Origin: Synchiropus splendidus
Lineage: Eukaryota > Chordata > Actinopteri > Syngnathiformes > Callionymidae
Reading direction: 5' to 3'
Assembly: GCF_027744825.2 (NCBI RefSeq)
Contig: NC_071334.1
Span: 5,885,937-5,949,936 of the forward strand
Length of the DNA stretch: 64,000 nt
The translations under genes were made by a program, and so were the position numbers. Below are positions 37,487 through 50,300 of this stretch, one piece after another. The notes below the pieces were generated by a model. That model did not search any database. It had not been told where the DNA came from and worked only from the letters and a program-made list of their open reading frames with translations. The stretch's first letter is position 1; each line of letters starts with the position of its first letter.

Positions 37487-38085
37487 CTATGTTTGGGTTC
37501 CAGGGTGGGAGTAGTCCTCTCCCTGTCCTCCCTCATGAAGAGGTCTCCGGATGTTGGCTCCTTTAGGTTCCTGTCTGGAATAGCATCAGGTGATTTTCAC
37601 TTGCTCCCTTTCAATGCATAATAATGAGAAAACGAAACGTTGGAGGTCAGAGAAGGAACCCAGTTTGAGGTGAAGTGGTTGTGAGGATCTGCTGCTGCCG
37701 TAGCGTCTAGAACAGTGGTTCTTAAACTTGTTGGAGGCGCTGAACCCCACCAGTTTCATATGCTCATTCACCGAACCCTTCTTGAGTAAAAAATAAAATA
37801 TGATAACTAACTGCAGACTAGACTGAGGGGTGGACCTCTGCGGCGGAGGCTCCACCGAACCCCTAGGGTTCGATCGAACCCAGGTTAAGAACCACTGGTC
37901 TAGAACAAAGTTTGATTTTTGATAATAAAGGCACAGATTTTGAAAGAAAAACTCATAAATTGAATGCCGTCTCTCTCCATCAGGGGAACAGAGACGGTCA
38001 CTCACTTGATTTCCAGCTTCAAATCTCCTGCTCCAACTGCGACCACAACCTCTTGTTGGACTGGAACATCAACTTTTAACACCAT
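37487..38085 (-). CDS. Possible two-exon small protein (~55 aa), unverified
   Basis: Minus strand. An ATG at 38085 opens MVLKVDVPVQQEVVVAVGAG, then DLKLEI plus two bases, and runs to a consensus donor AA|gtgagt (exon 38085-38006). The next plausible acceptor (gatgctattccag) starts an exon at 37574 that continues KQEPKGANIRRPLHEGGQGE, then DYSHPGTQT and TAG at 37489-37487. A minus-strand AATAAA-like motif lies near 37347. The second exon is also open in another frame (EPTSGDLFMREDRERTTPTL and on), which would need a different upstream exon. I do not recognise either product. The call rests on splice signals and open frames only. Confidence 0.25.
37713..37897. mobile_element. 185-bp hAT MITE with perfect 8-bp target duplication
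   Basis: The left end CAGTGGTTCTTAAACTTG pairs with the reverse complement of the right end, CAGTGGTTCTTAACCTGG. GTCTAGAA flanks both sides exactly (37705-37712 and 37898-37905). No coding capacity. The perfect duplication and near-perfect termini suggest a recent insertion. Confidence 0.92.
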
Positions 38086-38089
38086 AAAC

Positions 38090-40700
38090 TACCGTGAAAA
38101 CTGAAGAAGATTGATTCTTTAAAGTGGGCCCTGGCGTCGCAACTTCACTTTCTATTTTAAAGCTGACTTTATACGGTGAAATGCATCAACTGGCGGTTAT
38201 AACGAACAACATGTTGTTTTTAGATGCAGAGAGTTTCCTCCTGAAAAGCCCTCACGTGACTTCCTGTCCTGGACCGGGACCCCACCCTGCTGCTATTGTC
38301 CTCTCACACGACGAGTGCAGTTTATCTTTCACCACAGGAGCAGAAGCTGATGCTGAGGTGTAAAGAAAAAAACAAAAGATAGTTGCTCCATAATAGCCTC
38401 GGATGAAGGAAAGGAAACGTGCAGTTCAACCTCGGAGTGTGAAGCAGCCCGTGGATTTCAAACTAGAAAAGATCCAAATCACAATCGCACATGTGACATT
38501 ATGAACTACTTCCCTGTGTCATTTGTGAGCAACACAGGAAGACAATTCACAAAATAAAAGTCCACAGGAAGTGACATTCCTTATAACTTCAAATGTGATC
38601 CTCTTCAAACAGAGTGGACACTCCTGTCATTCTGTCATTGCAATCTCTGCTTCTTCTTCTTGTTATTATTATTATTTCACATTGAATTTCCCGATTGTGA
38701 GAAAATAAAAGTTATGTTAAAAAGTTATATTTATTATTAGCACAATTTTCAGATTGTCTTTATAGTTATTTCGTGACTGCTTATTGTTGCACCCGACACT
38801 ATGATTATTCTCACCGTTGTTGCTGTGTAGTTGATGGCACCACAGTGACTTTGGTCAATTGCTAATGGTGTTACTTTCATCACCAGTGGACAACAACGTT
38901 CCAATGACATTGAAGCAGCTGTGTTTTCCTGGGCCCAGTCGGACTGCTCTCCACACGCTTCAGGTCACACTCGTGGTGGGTCATGCATTGTATTGTAGGT
39001 TGCTGTTTTACGTATGAAAAAAAGGAGCGGGCTGTAATGGTACGATTGGCCTTTGAGAAGACATATACTTGCACTTCTGACAGTGTGTTTGTACTGTTAC
39101 TGTGTCCTCAATAACTTCACTTTAATTGACTAGCAGCAATTCTGGATTGTGATCTTTTGATCACGTGTGCTACTGACCTCTTTGCCAGGTCACTCTTGAA
39201 CTTAAGTTTAACTTAAGTCTTTTATGTGGCAAAATAAAGTTAGTTCAAGTGTGAGGTAAGGGTTAAGGTTTTCAAAGTTTTATTGAGTTATTACATGAAT
39301 GATGTCGATCAGAAAATAATAAATATACAATACAATTTAATATTAATCATAATAAAAATGAAAACAAAAATCACCTTTCGGCTTCTGCCACCTCTGCTGA
39401 ACCATCATTTAAGGGCTGCTGTTCAGTCCTGCTGACAGCAGATGGTGCTAAAATATCAACAGTCATGATCGTCATTTTTAGAACCGGAATCATAATATCG
39501 CTATTGCTTTCTATTGAGAGTCGAACCCATGATGAGTTTGTGACGTCAGAAAGAAACGAAACTTTTTATTAATATCCAAGCGGTTAGGTTTGAAATTTCT
39601 GATTGAAACTCAGGTAAACTTCTAATATGCTTCAAGTTCAATGTTTTGGTTTTTCGTGCGTGGGATTGGTCGTTGGATTGGCCCTTACCAGACGCCATAG
39701 AGGCGTTTTTTTTTTTTTTATCTTCAGAAAAACAGAGGAGGAATGGACGTTAACATACGTGATGCGGTAGAACACGCGAGTCTTGTTTCCAGAAGTATAG
39801 CTTTATAGTTTGTTTTTAAATAGTTTCCTAACGTGTTCAGTCGTTGGAACTTCTTGAGGCCTTCACGTGAGTTCAAATCCCAGTGGGAACTTTGTGTCGT
39901 GCTGTATTAAGTCTTGATGCAAATCATTTAAAAAATGAAAGCAGCGCCAGGGAAAACACAGAAAGCTGAATATAAAAAAGGAAAATATTGCAGGATAATG
40001 TCAGTAAATTTAAGGCAACAAAAAGTTCTAAAGGAAAAACATATATGTATATTAAAATAAAAGAAAACACAAGGGACAAAACATATTTTTTCTAAAACAA
40101 TTTCTAAAACTCCTATAAATAAAATGATAAAATAAAGGGGGTGACCTTCACTTTCACACAGGAAAGGGCCTCTTGTGGCCCCCCGAGTCTCATTTAGATC
40201 CTCTCTCGTCCTTCTTTCAGGAGCTGGGTGCAACTCATTTGGAAGCCGGTGAAACCTCCTCAACCATAACTGTTCAAAACAGACCACATTTCCAGTCCCT
40301 CTCATGCTCACGAAAGCCCCAAAATGCGTCTAAATTCCCAGTTTCCCACCAGAGTCTCTTTAAAAAAAACCTGCCTGTCGCGCGTCACCACTGAAACCAA
40401 ACACAAATGAGGAGTGTGCGCTGAGCGCTGGCCACAGAGCCTGCATTCATATAGGTACACATGAAGTCTTGTAGGCACCAGCACGTGTGTGCCATGCAGG
40501 GAAGGTGTGAGACTGGCGCGGGGAAGTTTCCAGTCTGGAGCCGGCACACAGGAAAGGGGCAGGGATTTTGGGGGAGCCGGCCAGGACTGAGACTTACTGT
40601 TACTCTCCAGACAGATTGGGAGGAACGAGGGAGGAGAGGGGAGGAGGTGAAGGCACACTGCCTCAGCGGTGCAGACGAGGAGCCCTGACTTGTTTCCCTC
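38090..40700. other. Intergenic, no gene recognised
   Basis: Mostly AT-rich with scattered short frames. GC rises from about 40460 toward the possible exon at 40733. Confidence 0.5.
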
Positions 40701-40732
40701 GACATCCTGGATTTGGTTTGGTTTGACATGGA

Positions 40733-40781
40733 CTGACAGCTGGATCTTCTGTCGGAGTACAAGCACCTCATCGTCATGATC
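40733..40781 (+). CDS. Possible isolated exon, unassigned
   Basis: After an ag at 40731-40732 comes a 49-bp open segment reading LDLLSEYKHLIVMIDC plus one base, ending at a strong donor (G|gtgagtga). It lies in a GC-richer block 6.4 kb upstream of the first recognised IL16 exon. It could be an alternative IL16 5' exon (possible start ATG at 40778) or part of another gene. I cannot link it to anything. Confidence 0.2.
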
Positions 40782-41334
40782 GACTGTGGTGAGTGACAGC
40801 GCCTCGGGTCTCGCAGAAGTGTTTGTGTGCGCTGCCAGGTGTTAAAAAAGTGCCAATGAAAAACACATTTTCAAAAAAATAAAAGTATGAGGAAAGGTCA
40901 CTTCAACATGTAATGAGTGCTACTTTTCATGGAAAACTGGACCAGTATGTGTTTAAAAAACTGTCTTAATTATGATTGTTATTATTGTTATTATTATTTG
41001 TGAAAGTTGTGAGTGTTTTTTTGTCCTGACCTGCCACCAGTTGCATTACGTAACACAGTGAAGTGGCTTGTGTTTCACATGCGCCACACACCCAAACACT
41101 CCCACAGTGGATTAGTGGAATATACTTTTCCTCATCTGCACATTTGAAAATCTTTTTTTGCCCAAGTCCTAACCACTGTGAACAGAATTGAAGACTGGTC
41201 ATGTGACTGCACACTAGACTTTACACTGAAGCGTCCAGTCCACTCAGAAAGCTGCATTGTGCTTGACACAGAGGAGGACCGTTACTTGCTGCTGGATTAA
41301 GAAGGTTCCTACAAGACACACTTGCTTGTATCTC

Positions 41335-41540
41335 TATCCTTGTGTGGACCTCTCATCTCTCATCCTAAACCTAACCATCCAAAAAACCATTCGCCTGGAC
41401 CCGGAACCAAATTTAAACCTATATTGACCTGGTTATTTTTATGTTTTCAACCTGAAATTGAGCCTTAAACTGGGGACTGGCAAAAATGATTCCAAGTATT
41501 GGTCCTCACAAGGGTAGCTACACCAGGTACACACACTCCC
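41335..41540. repeat. GTGGACCTCTCAT / GGTCCTCACAAG-type interspersed repeat
   Basis: Begins TGTGTGGACCTCTCATCTC, includes CCTAAACCTAACCATCC, and ends GGTCCTCACAAGGGTAG. The same blocks occur at 59359-59500 and 59703-59880, beside CA or TA microsatellites. Confidence 0.65.
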
Positions 41541-42329
41541 TTCTATCCACCTCTCTCAATCGGCCTCTGTCGATGTTGACGCACATGAAGCCGGCTCTCC
41601 TTCAGCTTCCGCTACACAGAGTCTCTGTTGTGTGCGCTGCCACTGGAACCTTTCTGAATCTTCCTGCAAATATATGCAAACACACCGCCGTGTTTATTCA
41701 GCCATCATAAACACCCCATTCACCGGGAGGACCTTGGCCTGTAACCTCAATGTTTCCCCTTCAGCCCAAGCACAATCTGGCATCTGTGCGCTGAGAGAGT
41801 CTGGGTCCGGGCAGAGGTGGACCCAGTCTGACCTCAGCACAACCATCAAAAACAAGAGCGGCAATATGGAGCATTGTGAGACTGACAGAAGACGCTCATG
41901 AACTCTTCAGTAGCAGCCCCTGGTAGGATGATTGAGAAACCACACCCCCGCAGTCCTGGACTTCTCTGGTTACCATGAGTCTAATGCCTGTGAAGCTAAG
42001 TGACAGTAGTTGGAATTGATTTCCTCTCTCAGGAAACAATCATCGTATTGTTCAGCCTGAGCGAGGGATGGCATCCAGCTGGACGTGGAGAGGTAGAAGC
42101 CTCCAGCGTGGAGATCTCTGTTTCCTGTCTGCGCAGCGAACACAACTCGCAGACTCCTGCTGCATAATTGGGAACACACGCTCATGATCACAGCGCAACA
42201 CTCACCAGGAAGGAAGCTTTGCTCACGTGCAGAATAGTTCAGGTCAAGTCGCAAAGTATTCATAAAAGCTGATCGGAAATATTATTATTAACAATTATAA
42301 TAATGAAAATAATAGATTAAATGGCCTTC

Positions 42330-42490
42330 AAAGAGTACTACTACTACTATTAATAATAATAATAGTAGTAGTAGTAGTATTACATAGCATTAGCACATTA
42401 TTAATAGTATTTAGTAACAGTACTATTACTAAAACTAATAATATTAATAGTAACAACAACAACAATAATAATAATAATAAAAATGTCTTC
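42330..42490. repeat. Trinucleotide-rich tract (ACT, TAA, TAG, CAA units)
   Basis: Consecutive short runs of ACT, AAT, AGT and CAA units, then TATA repeats to about 42565. Confidence 0.8.
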
Positions 42491-43659
42491 ATACTGTACA
42501 CTCATGAGAGAACAATATAATATATATATCATATATATTACAATATAATATAATATAATATAATAAATTTCTTTCAGCTGTATTTAGTTCAAATTGTCAA
42601 AACATTATTTCAGTGGTAATTGATGACCATTTTCTAACCTTCATAATCACAGATCAATACCCTCCTTAGTGGATATAGATTTAGTCATTTATTTATACGC
42701 AATATTATTGCCTCACCTTTACTCTGCTGATATGATTGCAATGAGCGCAATCGGACAGAAGGTGGCAATAGAGTCACATACAACACATAGCTCAAAGAAG
42801 AGCTCACACTGTAGCAGAGAAACGCAAACCACAGGTGGTGATGTGGTGCTCTTTTTCTGTTACCACGGTAAACGTACAGTAGTAGCTATGTACCTAATGT
42901 AGTTGCTTCTGGTCCACAGCTGGCCAAATACAGGGGACAGTTTTCAGAGCAAATCAAAGGAATCACGTCAGCTATTATGCCTTTTTGTCTTTGTCCATTG
43001 TTAAGAACGCAGATGAGCTCAGGAACTCTCTGTGCACCCACAGGAACCTTGTATTGAACAACAGAGCAGCAGACAGAGCTTGCAACATGTGATCAAAGTG
43101 AACTCATGTGCAGGGAAACTATCGAGAAACTTGAACAAGGATGAGTCTGATGAGGCCATGTGACTCGCACTGCTGACTCTCATTCACTCATTCTTTTGGG
43201 TCTGTCACACCCTCACATTTCTCATGTACCAGTTTCACTGACAGAGAGTTGGATGGACTGTAAATCGCTCATATGCCACAGCAACACTCAGTAGAACTGG
43301 TCATGTTTTGCTTGGCTTTTCCAGTGATGTCATGCCAACTATTCACAGGGTATAATAACAATTTATTCAATCTCTACTCCGATAAGTTACTTCACGACGT
43401 GCTACTCAGCTATTGTCTGTCAGAGAAACCTGCCTTCATACGTCCCGGCTGCGGTCGAGCGCCTCTCAAATAGGGGCCATGTAGGTGGAACTGAGGGGGG
43501 CCTCCGAGTAGCCTCTCTACTTCCCCTGCTTGCTTGCTTGAGTGGTGCAATCCCTCAACCCACCAACCCTCACTCTAAACCTGCGTGTGAGAAAAAGTCA
43601 TGTTCCATTGTCTCATCACTCTCTTTCCATACCCAGATTTTTGACGCTGCAATCCCATC

Positions 43660-44725
43660 CTAACCAACCCATCCTCACTCCCATGGCGTAATATATTGAT
43701 GCAGGGAAAGTGGACTTTTATGTCCTATTGGGAGCCTAAGTCCCGCCCACCAATTCTGCCTAATGTTAGTTACCAAAACATACAAACAGGGGTTACTGAG
43801 TTATTTTCTGATGCAGCTTGATGTTGTCTGTGAATTGGAAAGGTACAGAGAGAGTGCTTCTTTTCCACCGCCATCAAAAGGTACTTGAGGTTTTGTGTGA
43901 TATGTGGTAGCGATGCTAGTTGCTGGCTCTCACTCGCTAGTCGGTCGAGTGAGAGCCAGCAGGCGGGACAAGCTCTCCAGGGTCGCGGTGAGTGTTTAGC
44001 GATGTCAGCTAATCTTTGTTAGCTTCTACCATTGATAGTTTAGTACCTTTAGCATTAGCATTGCCTTAGTGCCAGAGGAGTCAGATTCTGTTTTGAGGTC
44101 AAACACGCACAATTTGACTTGTAGTCCAAATAATTATGCATTTTCAAAGCAGTAGTCGAAACTCACATCATTATTTATCATTTACATTGAGGAACAGCAT
44201 ATGTGTGATCCAGGACACGAGGCAAAGTGGACCAGGAAATTACTTTGATCTCCCCGTAGACTTCCATTCATTTTTTTTTCTGATCTTAGGTCCGACTGGA
44301 GACTTTAAGGCGTCCTATACTGACGGCAAAGGCATCCTTCAGTTGCATGTTGACCCATAGGTGTTTCAGAGGACTAAAAGAAGGTTTTCCTGCCCATGTA
44401 GTGTTCCAGGCAGTGGGGGTGGGGATCGCGCATCGCAGAGAGCAGGGGCGAGTTACGGGGAGACGTACGGAAGCTCTCTTCGCCAAATTGCTTTGGATGT
44501 CAGTTGCTATTTAGTGGCGTATCGAAAGTAACCACACGGCTGTTTGACAGGCTTTCAATGGTGAGTGGCACAATGTTCGAGGTGGAATGAATGGAGCGCC
44601 ATCCCATGGCTTACCTAACCCTAACCTCCAACTTTTTTTTTTTATGCCACGCTGCCAATGCGACGCTGAAGGCTGCCTTTGTCGTCAGTATAGCACGCAA
44701 AAGTCCACTTTCCCAGGCTAAAAAC
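43660..44725. repeat. Region with repeated GGGAAAGTGGACTTTT module in inverted arrangement
   Basis: CCAACCCATCCTCACTCCCA...GGGAAAGTGGACTTTT (about 43663-43720) recurs at 48573-48690. A reversed copy of its second part (AAAAGTCCACTTTCCC, 44699-44714) and an intermediate copy of the TATACTGACGGCAAAGGC part (44315-44360) lie between. It looks like a roughly 1-kb element with inverted ends, but I could not fix its limits. Confidence 0.5.
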
Positions 44726-45924
44726 TTGAGCTGTGTCAAAGGGTGTCCCATGCACTTAGGACACTGTTGCTCAAACATAGCGTTTGTTATGGACAAACCA
44801 ATGCCTGGTAGCAAATAACCATCCTGGTTCGGATCGAAGAGGCAGTTCTGCCCAATTATGCTAGAGATCCTCTTCGGAGCTATGGAATCACCAGAAGCCC
44901 AATATTTATTTGGTGACACCAGCACTGTGCTCAACCCAGGACGGTGGCTCCTGGCGAGGGCCCTGGTGACCCACCTGCAGGCACGAGTGAAGGAAGCAGC
45001 CCCTTTGCAGTTCCTTTCCCCAAACATTTGTCCCTCTGATCGCTAATGGAATGCGGCCAGAGGGTTCACATTGTGTAATAACAAATCCCAAGTTCTGACT
45101 GAGCCAGCGATTGAAGTCGCCTATTTGGATGAAGAACAATAACAAATCTGCTATTTGTCCGATAAATCATCAAAAACTAAACAGGGAGAAGTCAGAGAAG
45201 TGAATCCATCTTCCAAGGTGCCATCAGAATATCTGACGCTCACGGCTTCACTTCCTGCTGCACAAATAGACTCAGGGAATTACAACATGTGATTGTGAAG
45301 TCTGACAATAACAAGTCGTTAAATCTAAACATAACATATTCCGTGTTATTTTCAGAAGTAAACACTGGCTAATGTGATTAATCCATAACTGAGGCTGGAA
45401 CATGACTAACTTTGGAGACATTCTGTAAGCCTGATTCACGGAAACCATGGTTACACAATGAAAATAAGATTTACAAGCTCGATCTCTCACATGACCAGAT
45501 CATGTAAGCCAGGGTTTCTTTGCAGAGCTGAGGGCGAATAGAAGCGACAACTCACCGCAAGGAAGTTATACACAAAGGTGGCTCACAGTACGACACTGGT
45601 GCTCAGCCGTGATCGAGTTGTCCAAAAAACTACAAGGTTGAGTCAGTAAATCAAAATAAAAATAATATCAAAATAAAGAAATGTTGCCCTTGGCGCTAAA
45701 CTATATGTTTACAAAATATAATAATAAAAGAAAAAAATATTATGATCAATTATAATAAAATAGAATAATAAGCAATTATTATACTATAAAAATAATAATA
45801 TGAAATTTATATATGTAATAATAATGTTCATGCACCGAATATAATTTTTTGCTGTTTTACACTTGTCTCACAGATGTTTTTTTTCTGCTCTATTACAAAG
45901 GAATGATTTTTTTTTAACTTGAAA

Positions 45925-46442
45925 ACAGGTCTTGTTCCTACATGAGCCACAGTGGTCTATAATCTGCAGGTGCAGTGGTGCCGTCTGCGCCGTAGAGAGG
46001 CTTAAAAATGCACGAGACTCACTTCTAAACTAGTTTCGAAAACGGGCTCCAGTATGGAGACTGACTCATGAAACAAACTGGCCAATGTTCTGAACTGGAA
46101 TCATCAACTCCTCATATCTTTTATTGACATCAAAGCGCTCAAAATGTGTCCCAAGTTCCGACACCACAGCAGGTCTCAGCTGCTGCTTCTGGTCTCCGCT
46201 CCTCCAGGAGATCGGCTCTGTGGGCGGAGCTGCGGACACGCGGGCGAAAACAGCGCATTTTGAGCGCTTTAAGGTCAATAAAACACCTGTGATGTCATGG
46301 GTTCGATGTGACCAGGCTCAATATTTTGGCAGCATGAGGCTCTTTAGCCTGGGAAAATCCATATATTAGCCGTGTCGCTGAATAAGATGCAGGGTTCAGA
46401 CCATGAGAAAAAAGTAGCGGCTTATCGTCCAGAAATTACAGT
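45925..46442. repeat. Family B interspersed repeat, copy B4
   Basis: Same orientation as B1. Internal inverted repeat AAAGCGCTCAAAATG (46132-46146) against CATTTTGAGCGCTTT (46256-46270). Carries the 70-codon minus-strand frame (46066-46278) shared with B1 and B2. Ends in a TAGCCGTGTCGCTGAATAAG segment. Confidence 0.85.
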
Positions 46443-47194
46443 ATCTTAACTACTGTGCAAATTCGATTAGAACCGTCATTATGAAAATATATTAAATCGT
46501 GAATTTGTATGTTCCAGCATGAAATCATCAAGGATTTTATGACCAGAGAACATTGAATAAAAGTCTCAGAGTGTGCCTTGTCAGTTATGAGGTACTAAAT
46601 ATTGATCTGCTCCATGAAATATGGCTCACAATAGAAAGGATTTATGCTTGAGGTGGGTGAATACTGCAGGTCACATGTGTCTTAGATGATGTAACTTGAC
46701 CTACAGTAAATGATCTGGGTTAAAAATGAAAATAGATTCACCTTAGTTGCTCAGTTGGAATTATTTCTTTCCCTGCCATTTGTAGCACTTGGTTAGGACT
46801 TCACTCGTTCTTTCCTATAAGACATTCAATGCTGAAATATGGGAACTAATTCAAATATGAATCAGTCTAAAAATATACTTCTGTTGAATGCAGAATTTTT
46901 AGGCGTCTCTTCAACAGCAGCCTCATTGAGCAGCAGTCATGAGGACCAGTGGGAAACAAAAACAGCTTTTTTTAATTCCTGTCAGGAACTATATTAACCT
47001 CAGCAGTTCCTTAGAACACTCACATATTTTCAGTGTCTCTCTCACATGCACTGGGCATCAGTGAGAGTGTCCTAACTGGATTTTCTAATTGCCTTTCAGA
47101 GCATCCCTCCTCTCCATTAGCCTTCAGGCACGGAGGGAGGGGTGTGTTTGTTGCTGAGATCCCAGCCCACACTCACACACAAACGCTGACAACC

Positions 47195-47340
47195 ATGCCT
47201 CAAAGATACTCTCGCCAGAGGAGGAGAGCCAGCACGGCTGCAGCGCGCAGGATGGAGAGGAGGCGTCGGGAGCAGGGCAGGAACAACAACCAGAACACGG
47301 GCCACAAGCCCTGCTCCAAGACGCTGGTCATGCTCTCCAG
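47195..47340 (+). CDS. il16: IL16 exon 1 (arginine-rich N-terminus)
   Basis: [20 protein letters not shown] and further: 17 or so arginines/lysines in 48 residues. Ends KTLVMLS plus two bases, joining exon 2 to give [11 protein letters not shown] (human ISRSLMLCNAK). The open frame extends upstream to 47033, but the ATG at 47195 has the better context. Confidence 0.85.
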
Positions 47341-50300
47341 GTACCGGCGCCACCACCCGGACACGAGCGCTTTGACTTGCTGAACAATCTGAATCAACTT
47401 TCCCGTGCTTCCTCTGCTGACCAGGTCTTTGATCCTGTGTCACTCCAAGACCACCGATGACGCCCCCAGAATTGTGTCCAAGGACGAGGGGGGATGGCCC
47501 TCGACCGAGGGAGGCAAAGAGAAGTGGAGCGCTGGGAGCTCATGGCCACAGTCAAAAGGAGGCGGGGAGACCGAGCGACGCTCAGGCCAGATGAGCGAGA
47601 ACAAGCGCAGCCTGAGGAGAACTTTCAGCATCAAGGTACCACCACCGGGGGGGCGTGACACTTTTAACAACTCACTCTGAGCTCGGCTTGTTTTGAAGCT
47701 CAGGTTTAAAAGCAGCCTGTGAATAGCAAAACACACAGAGCTGCGTCACCAATGTGCTTTTCTGGAGTGAACCGTCGATCGCGGTCACAGGACTGAGACA
47801 GTGACTTTACGATGCAACGGTTTAGGTCTGTCCGCTCTGAATGTCAAACATGTTGACAATGATGGCATTTGTTATGGGTTGGCGTGTCTGCAGATCGGAT
47901 GCTCAGCACATTCCGAAAATGTCAGGAGACGTGTGTCTCTTCATGTGGAGAGGGAATAGTGAGTCTGTTATGCCAGCATGGGCAGAGCAGAGGTGTTGGA
48001 ATGTGAAGTTGTCTCCAATAAAGGTGGGCAGTAGGAACTCTGCGGCCATAAAAAGAACCCAGAGTTTACTGTGTATGTCGGTGGATGTGCGTGAAACAAT
48101 AGGATTAAATAAGCTTGTCAAGAGTGAGGCTAACCGATCAGTCCACGCTGAAGGGCGACTTGTGGAAAAGGTCACCCTGCAAGCTGCTGTAGGGTGTGGT
48201 CCGCGACGGTGTAAAGGCCGAGATTCACCAGCAAAAAACTTGCTTGCACGTGCTCCTATTTATGCAACAAAAATGGTCCGATTTTCGAAACCCATCGCCG
48301 TCAGACACTTTCTATCTCGGGAATCAAAGCCTTCAATTGCTTTTCCAGCAGTTGGATCAGTCACAAGCCATGACCGCTTAGACCCTTTCGCTAGGTCATG
48401 CCCTTTACAGAGGCTGGTCATTTCAGAAGAACAAGAGCAAAAGCTCTCCACCCCTGTTTGGGCCCGTGTTCCTGAGCCCCCGGTGAGGTGTAGCGTCTCC
48501 ACCTCTACCATCCTGCACTAGGTGTTCTGTTGCGTTTGGTCACTCAGTGCGATGTTCTCTTGTTCTGAACGTATAACCAACCCATCCTCACTCTCATGGC
48601 GTCATATATTGACGTTGGGAAAGTGGACTTTGCGTCCTATATTGACAACAAAGGCAGACCTCGGCGTTGCATGTTGACATGTTTCAATGGACTAAAGCAG
48701 TGATTCCCATGGTTGTGATGCGAACACCTTCTAGGGGGTTTTAATACATGAGCCACATATGGTGGTAGTACAGTAGTGAGTCACTGAATTGACTTGACAG
48801 CTGCAAATCTGTGATAGTTACCAACTATGGAGAAGTTCTTGACAAGAAAAAATGATAAAGAAAGTGATGGCGCCCCCAACAGTAAACACTGTTCGTGAAA
48901 ACACCTGTTGATGTAGTTTTGAATATACATTACATTTTGTGGCTTTGATACTTTTTGATACTTTCATTTACTGATATCTTCTTTTAGTTTAAATTAAATA
49001 TATTATTTTTATTTTATGATATTTAGACATGGTTTTATTATATTTATGTTATTCAGAATTTCCGTTTTTCCAGTTTTCTCAACAGTTTGCATCAAGTGTA
49101 TTGTTTCCTTTTTTCCTTCAGTAAATTTGATGAACATGACTTGCACCTGGTTCTGCTGCCGCTTGGATTTTTCCATGACAAATAAATGTCTTTGCGATGA
49201 TCACATGGCTTCATGTCATTGCACAAGGTTTTGGTTAAATGTGGTTATTGATCACAAATGAAATCAAGAGGCACAAGCAGATCGGACCTACAGTACCAGG
49301 AAGCGTTGCGTAACCATCAGAACCATAACAGGCTTTTAGTTCTACTTAATGGAGGGGCCTATTTAAAACTGCAGCCATGGAGACGTATTACTCCTCACAC
49401 GGCGTGTGGAAAAAACACTACACTCATTGATGTAGCGAGACATGGTTTTAACAAGTCTCACGCTCAGACTGAAGCTTCCCGACAGGAGGCTTCGTCCTTC
49501 GTGTTCGCAGCTGAGACATGTCACATCAGGTGACGCCATCAGTTTTAGAAGCGCTGCAATGATTTTCCACACTCATGTTCTGGAGCGGTAATATTTCAGC
49601 GGCAGAAAAAATGAAGTTTTTTTAGTTTTAAGCAACGGACATCAACTACATTTCTGTATCTCCACCGTGGTTCTGCCTTCATGTGTACTGTGTATCTTGA
49701 CCCAGGAGAGCAGTATATGGAGGATGTGTGTCGCCACTGGCACAGCTGAGGAGCTCCACGAATCACAAATGCCTGATAACTGTGTCCAGACGGATGACAC
49801 GGCCAGGGAGCTGCACCAGAGCAGAGGAGACCCACACAGGTCTGATGTTTAATGGTGCTGTTCTTTATCATCCACCACAAGCTTATTGACGTTCATGTAT
49901 TCATTCAACATTCATGTCACTTTTAAAATGCTGCCCTTCACGCTACACTACATGATTACAAAATATTATAATAAAATATATTATGATAAATTATAATAAA
50001 AATGTAATAATAACAATTAATTCATAATAACATAACACACAATCATATTAAAACAATGGTATATAATAATATATGTAATAATAATTTTTCATACAGACAA
50101 TTTAATTTTTTGCTGTTTGACACTTGTCTCACAGATGTTTTTTTCTACTCTAATGCAAAGTAATGATTTTTTTAAAACTTGAAAACAGATCTTGTTCCTA
50201 CATGAGCCGCAGCGCTCTATTAGCGCAGGTGCAGTGGTGCTGTCTGCACCGTAGAAAGGCTTAAAAATGCATGAGGATCACTTCTAAACTAGTTTGGAAA

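Larger units (their letters stand above)
40795..47190. other. Intergenic / IL16 upstream region
   Basis: No certain gene. Contains CA-associated repeat sequence (41335-41540), trinucleotide tracts (42330-42480), a repeated module (43660-44725) and family B copy B4 (45925-46442). Confidence 0.5.
47636..49705. other. IL16 intron with repeat remnants
   Basis: Contains a 226-codon plus-strand frame (47841-48521) without recognisable domains, judged non-genic, the repeated module at 48573-48690 and a degraded hAT copy at 48698-49275. Confidence 0.5.

Noticed and set aside
47841..48521. 226-codon plus-strand frame in the second IL16 intron
   Set aside because: No recognisable domain, no partner splice signals; considered as a decayed transposase on either strand but no signature motif could be confirmed.
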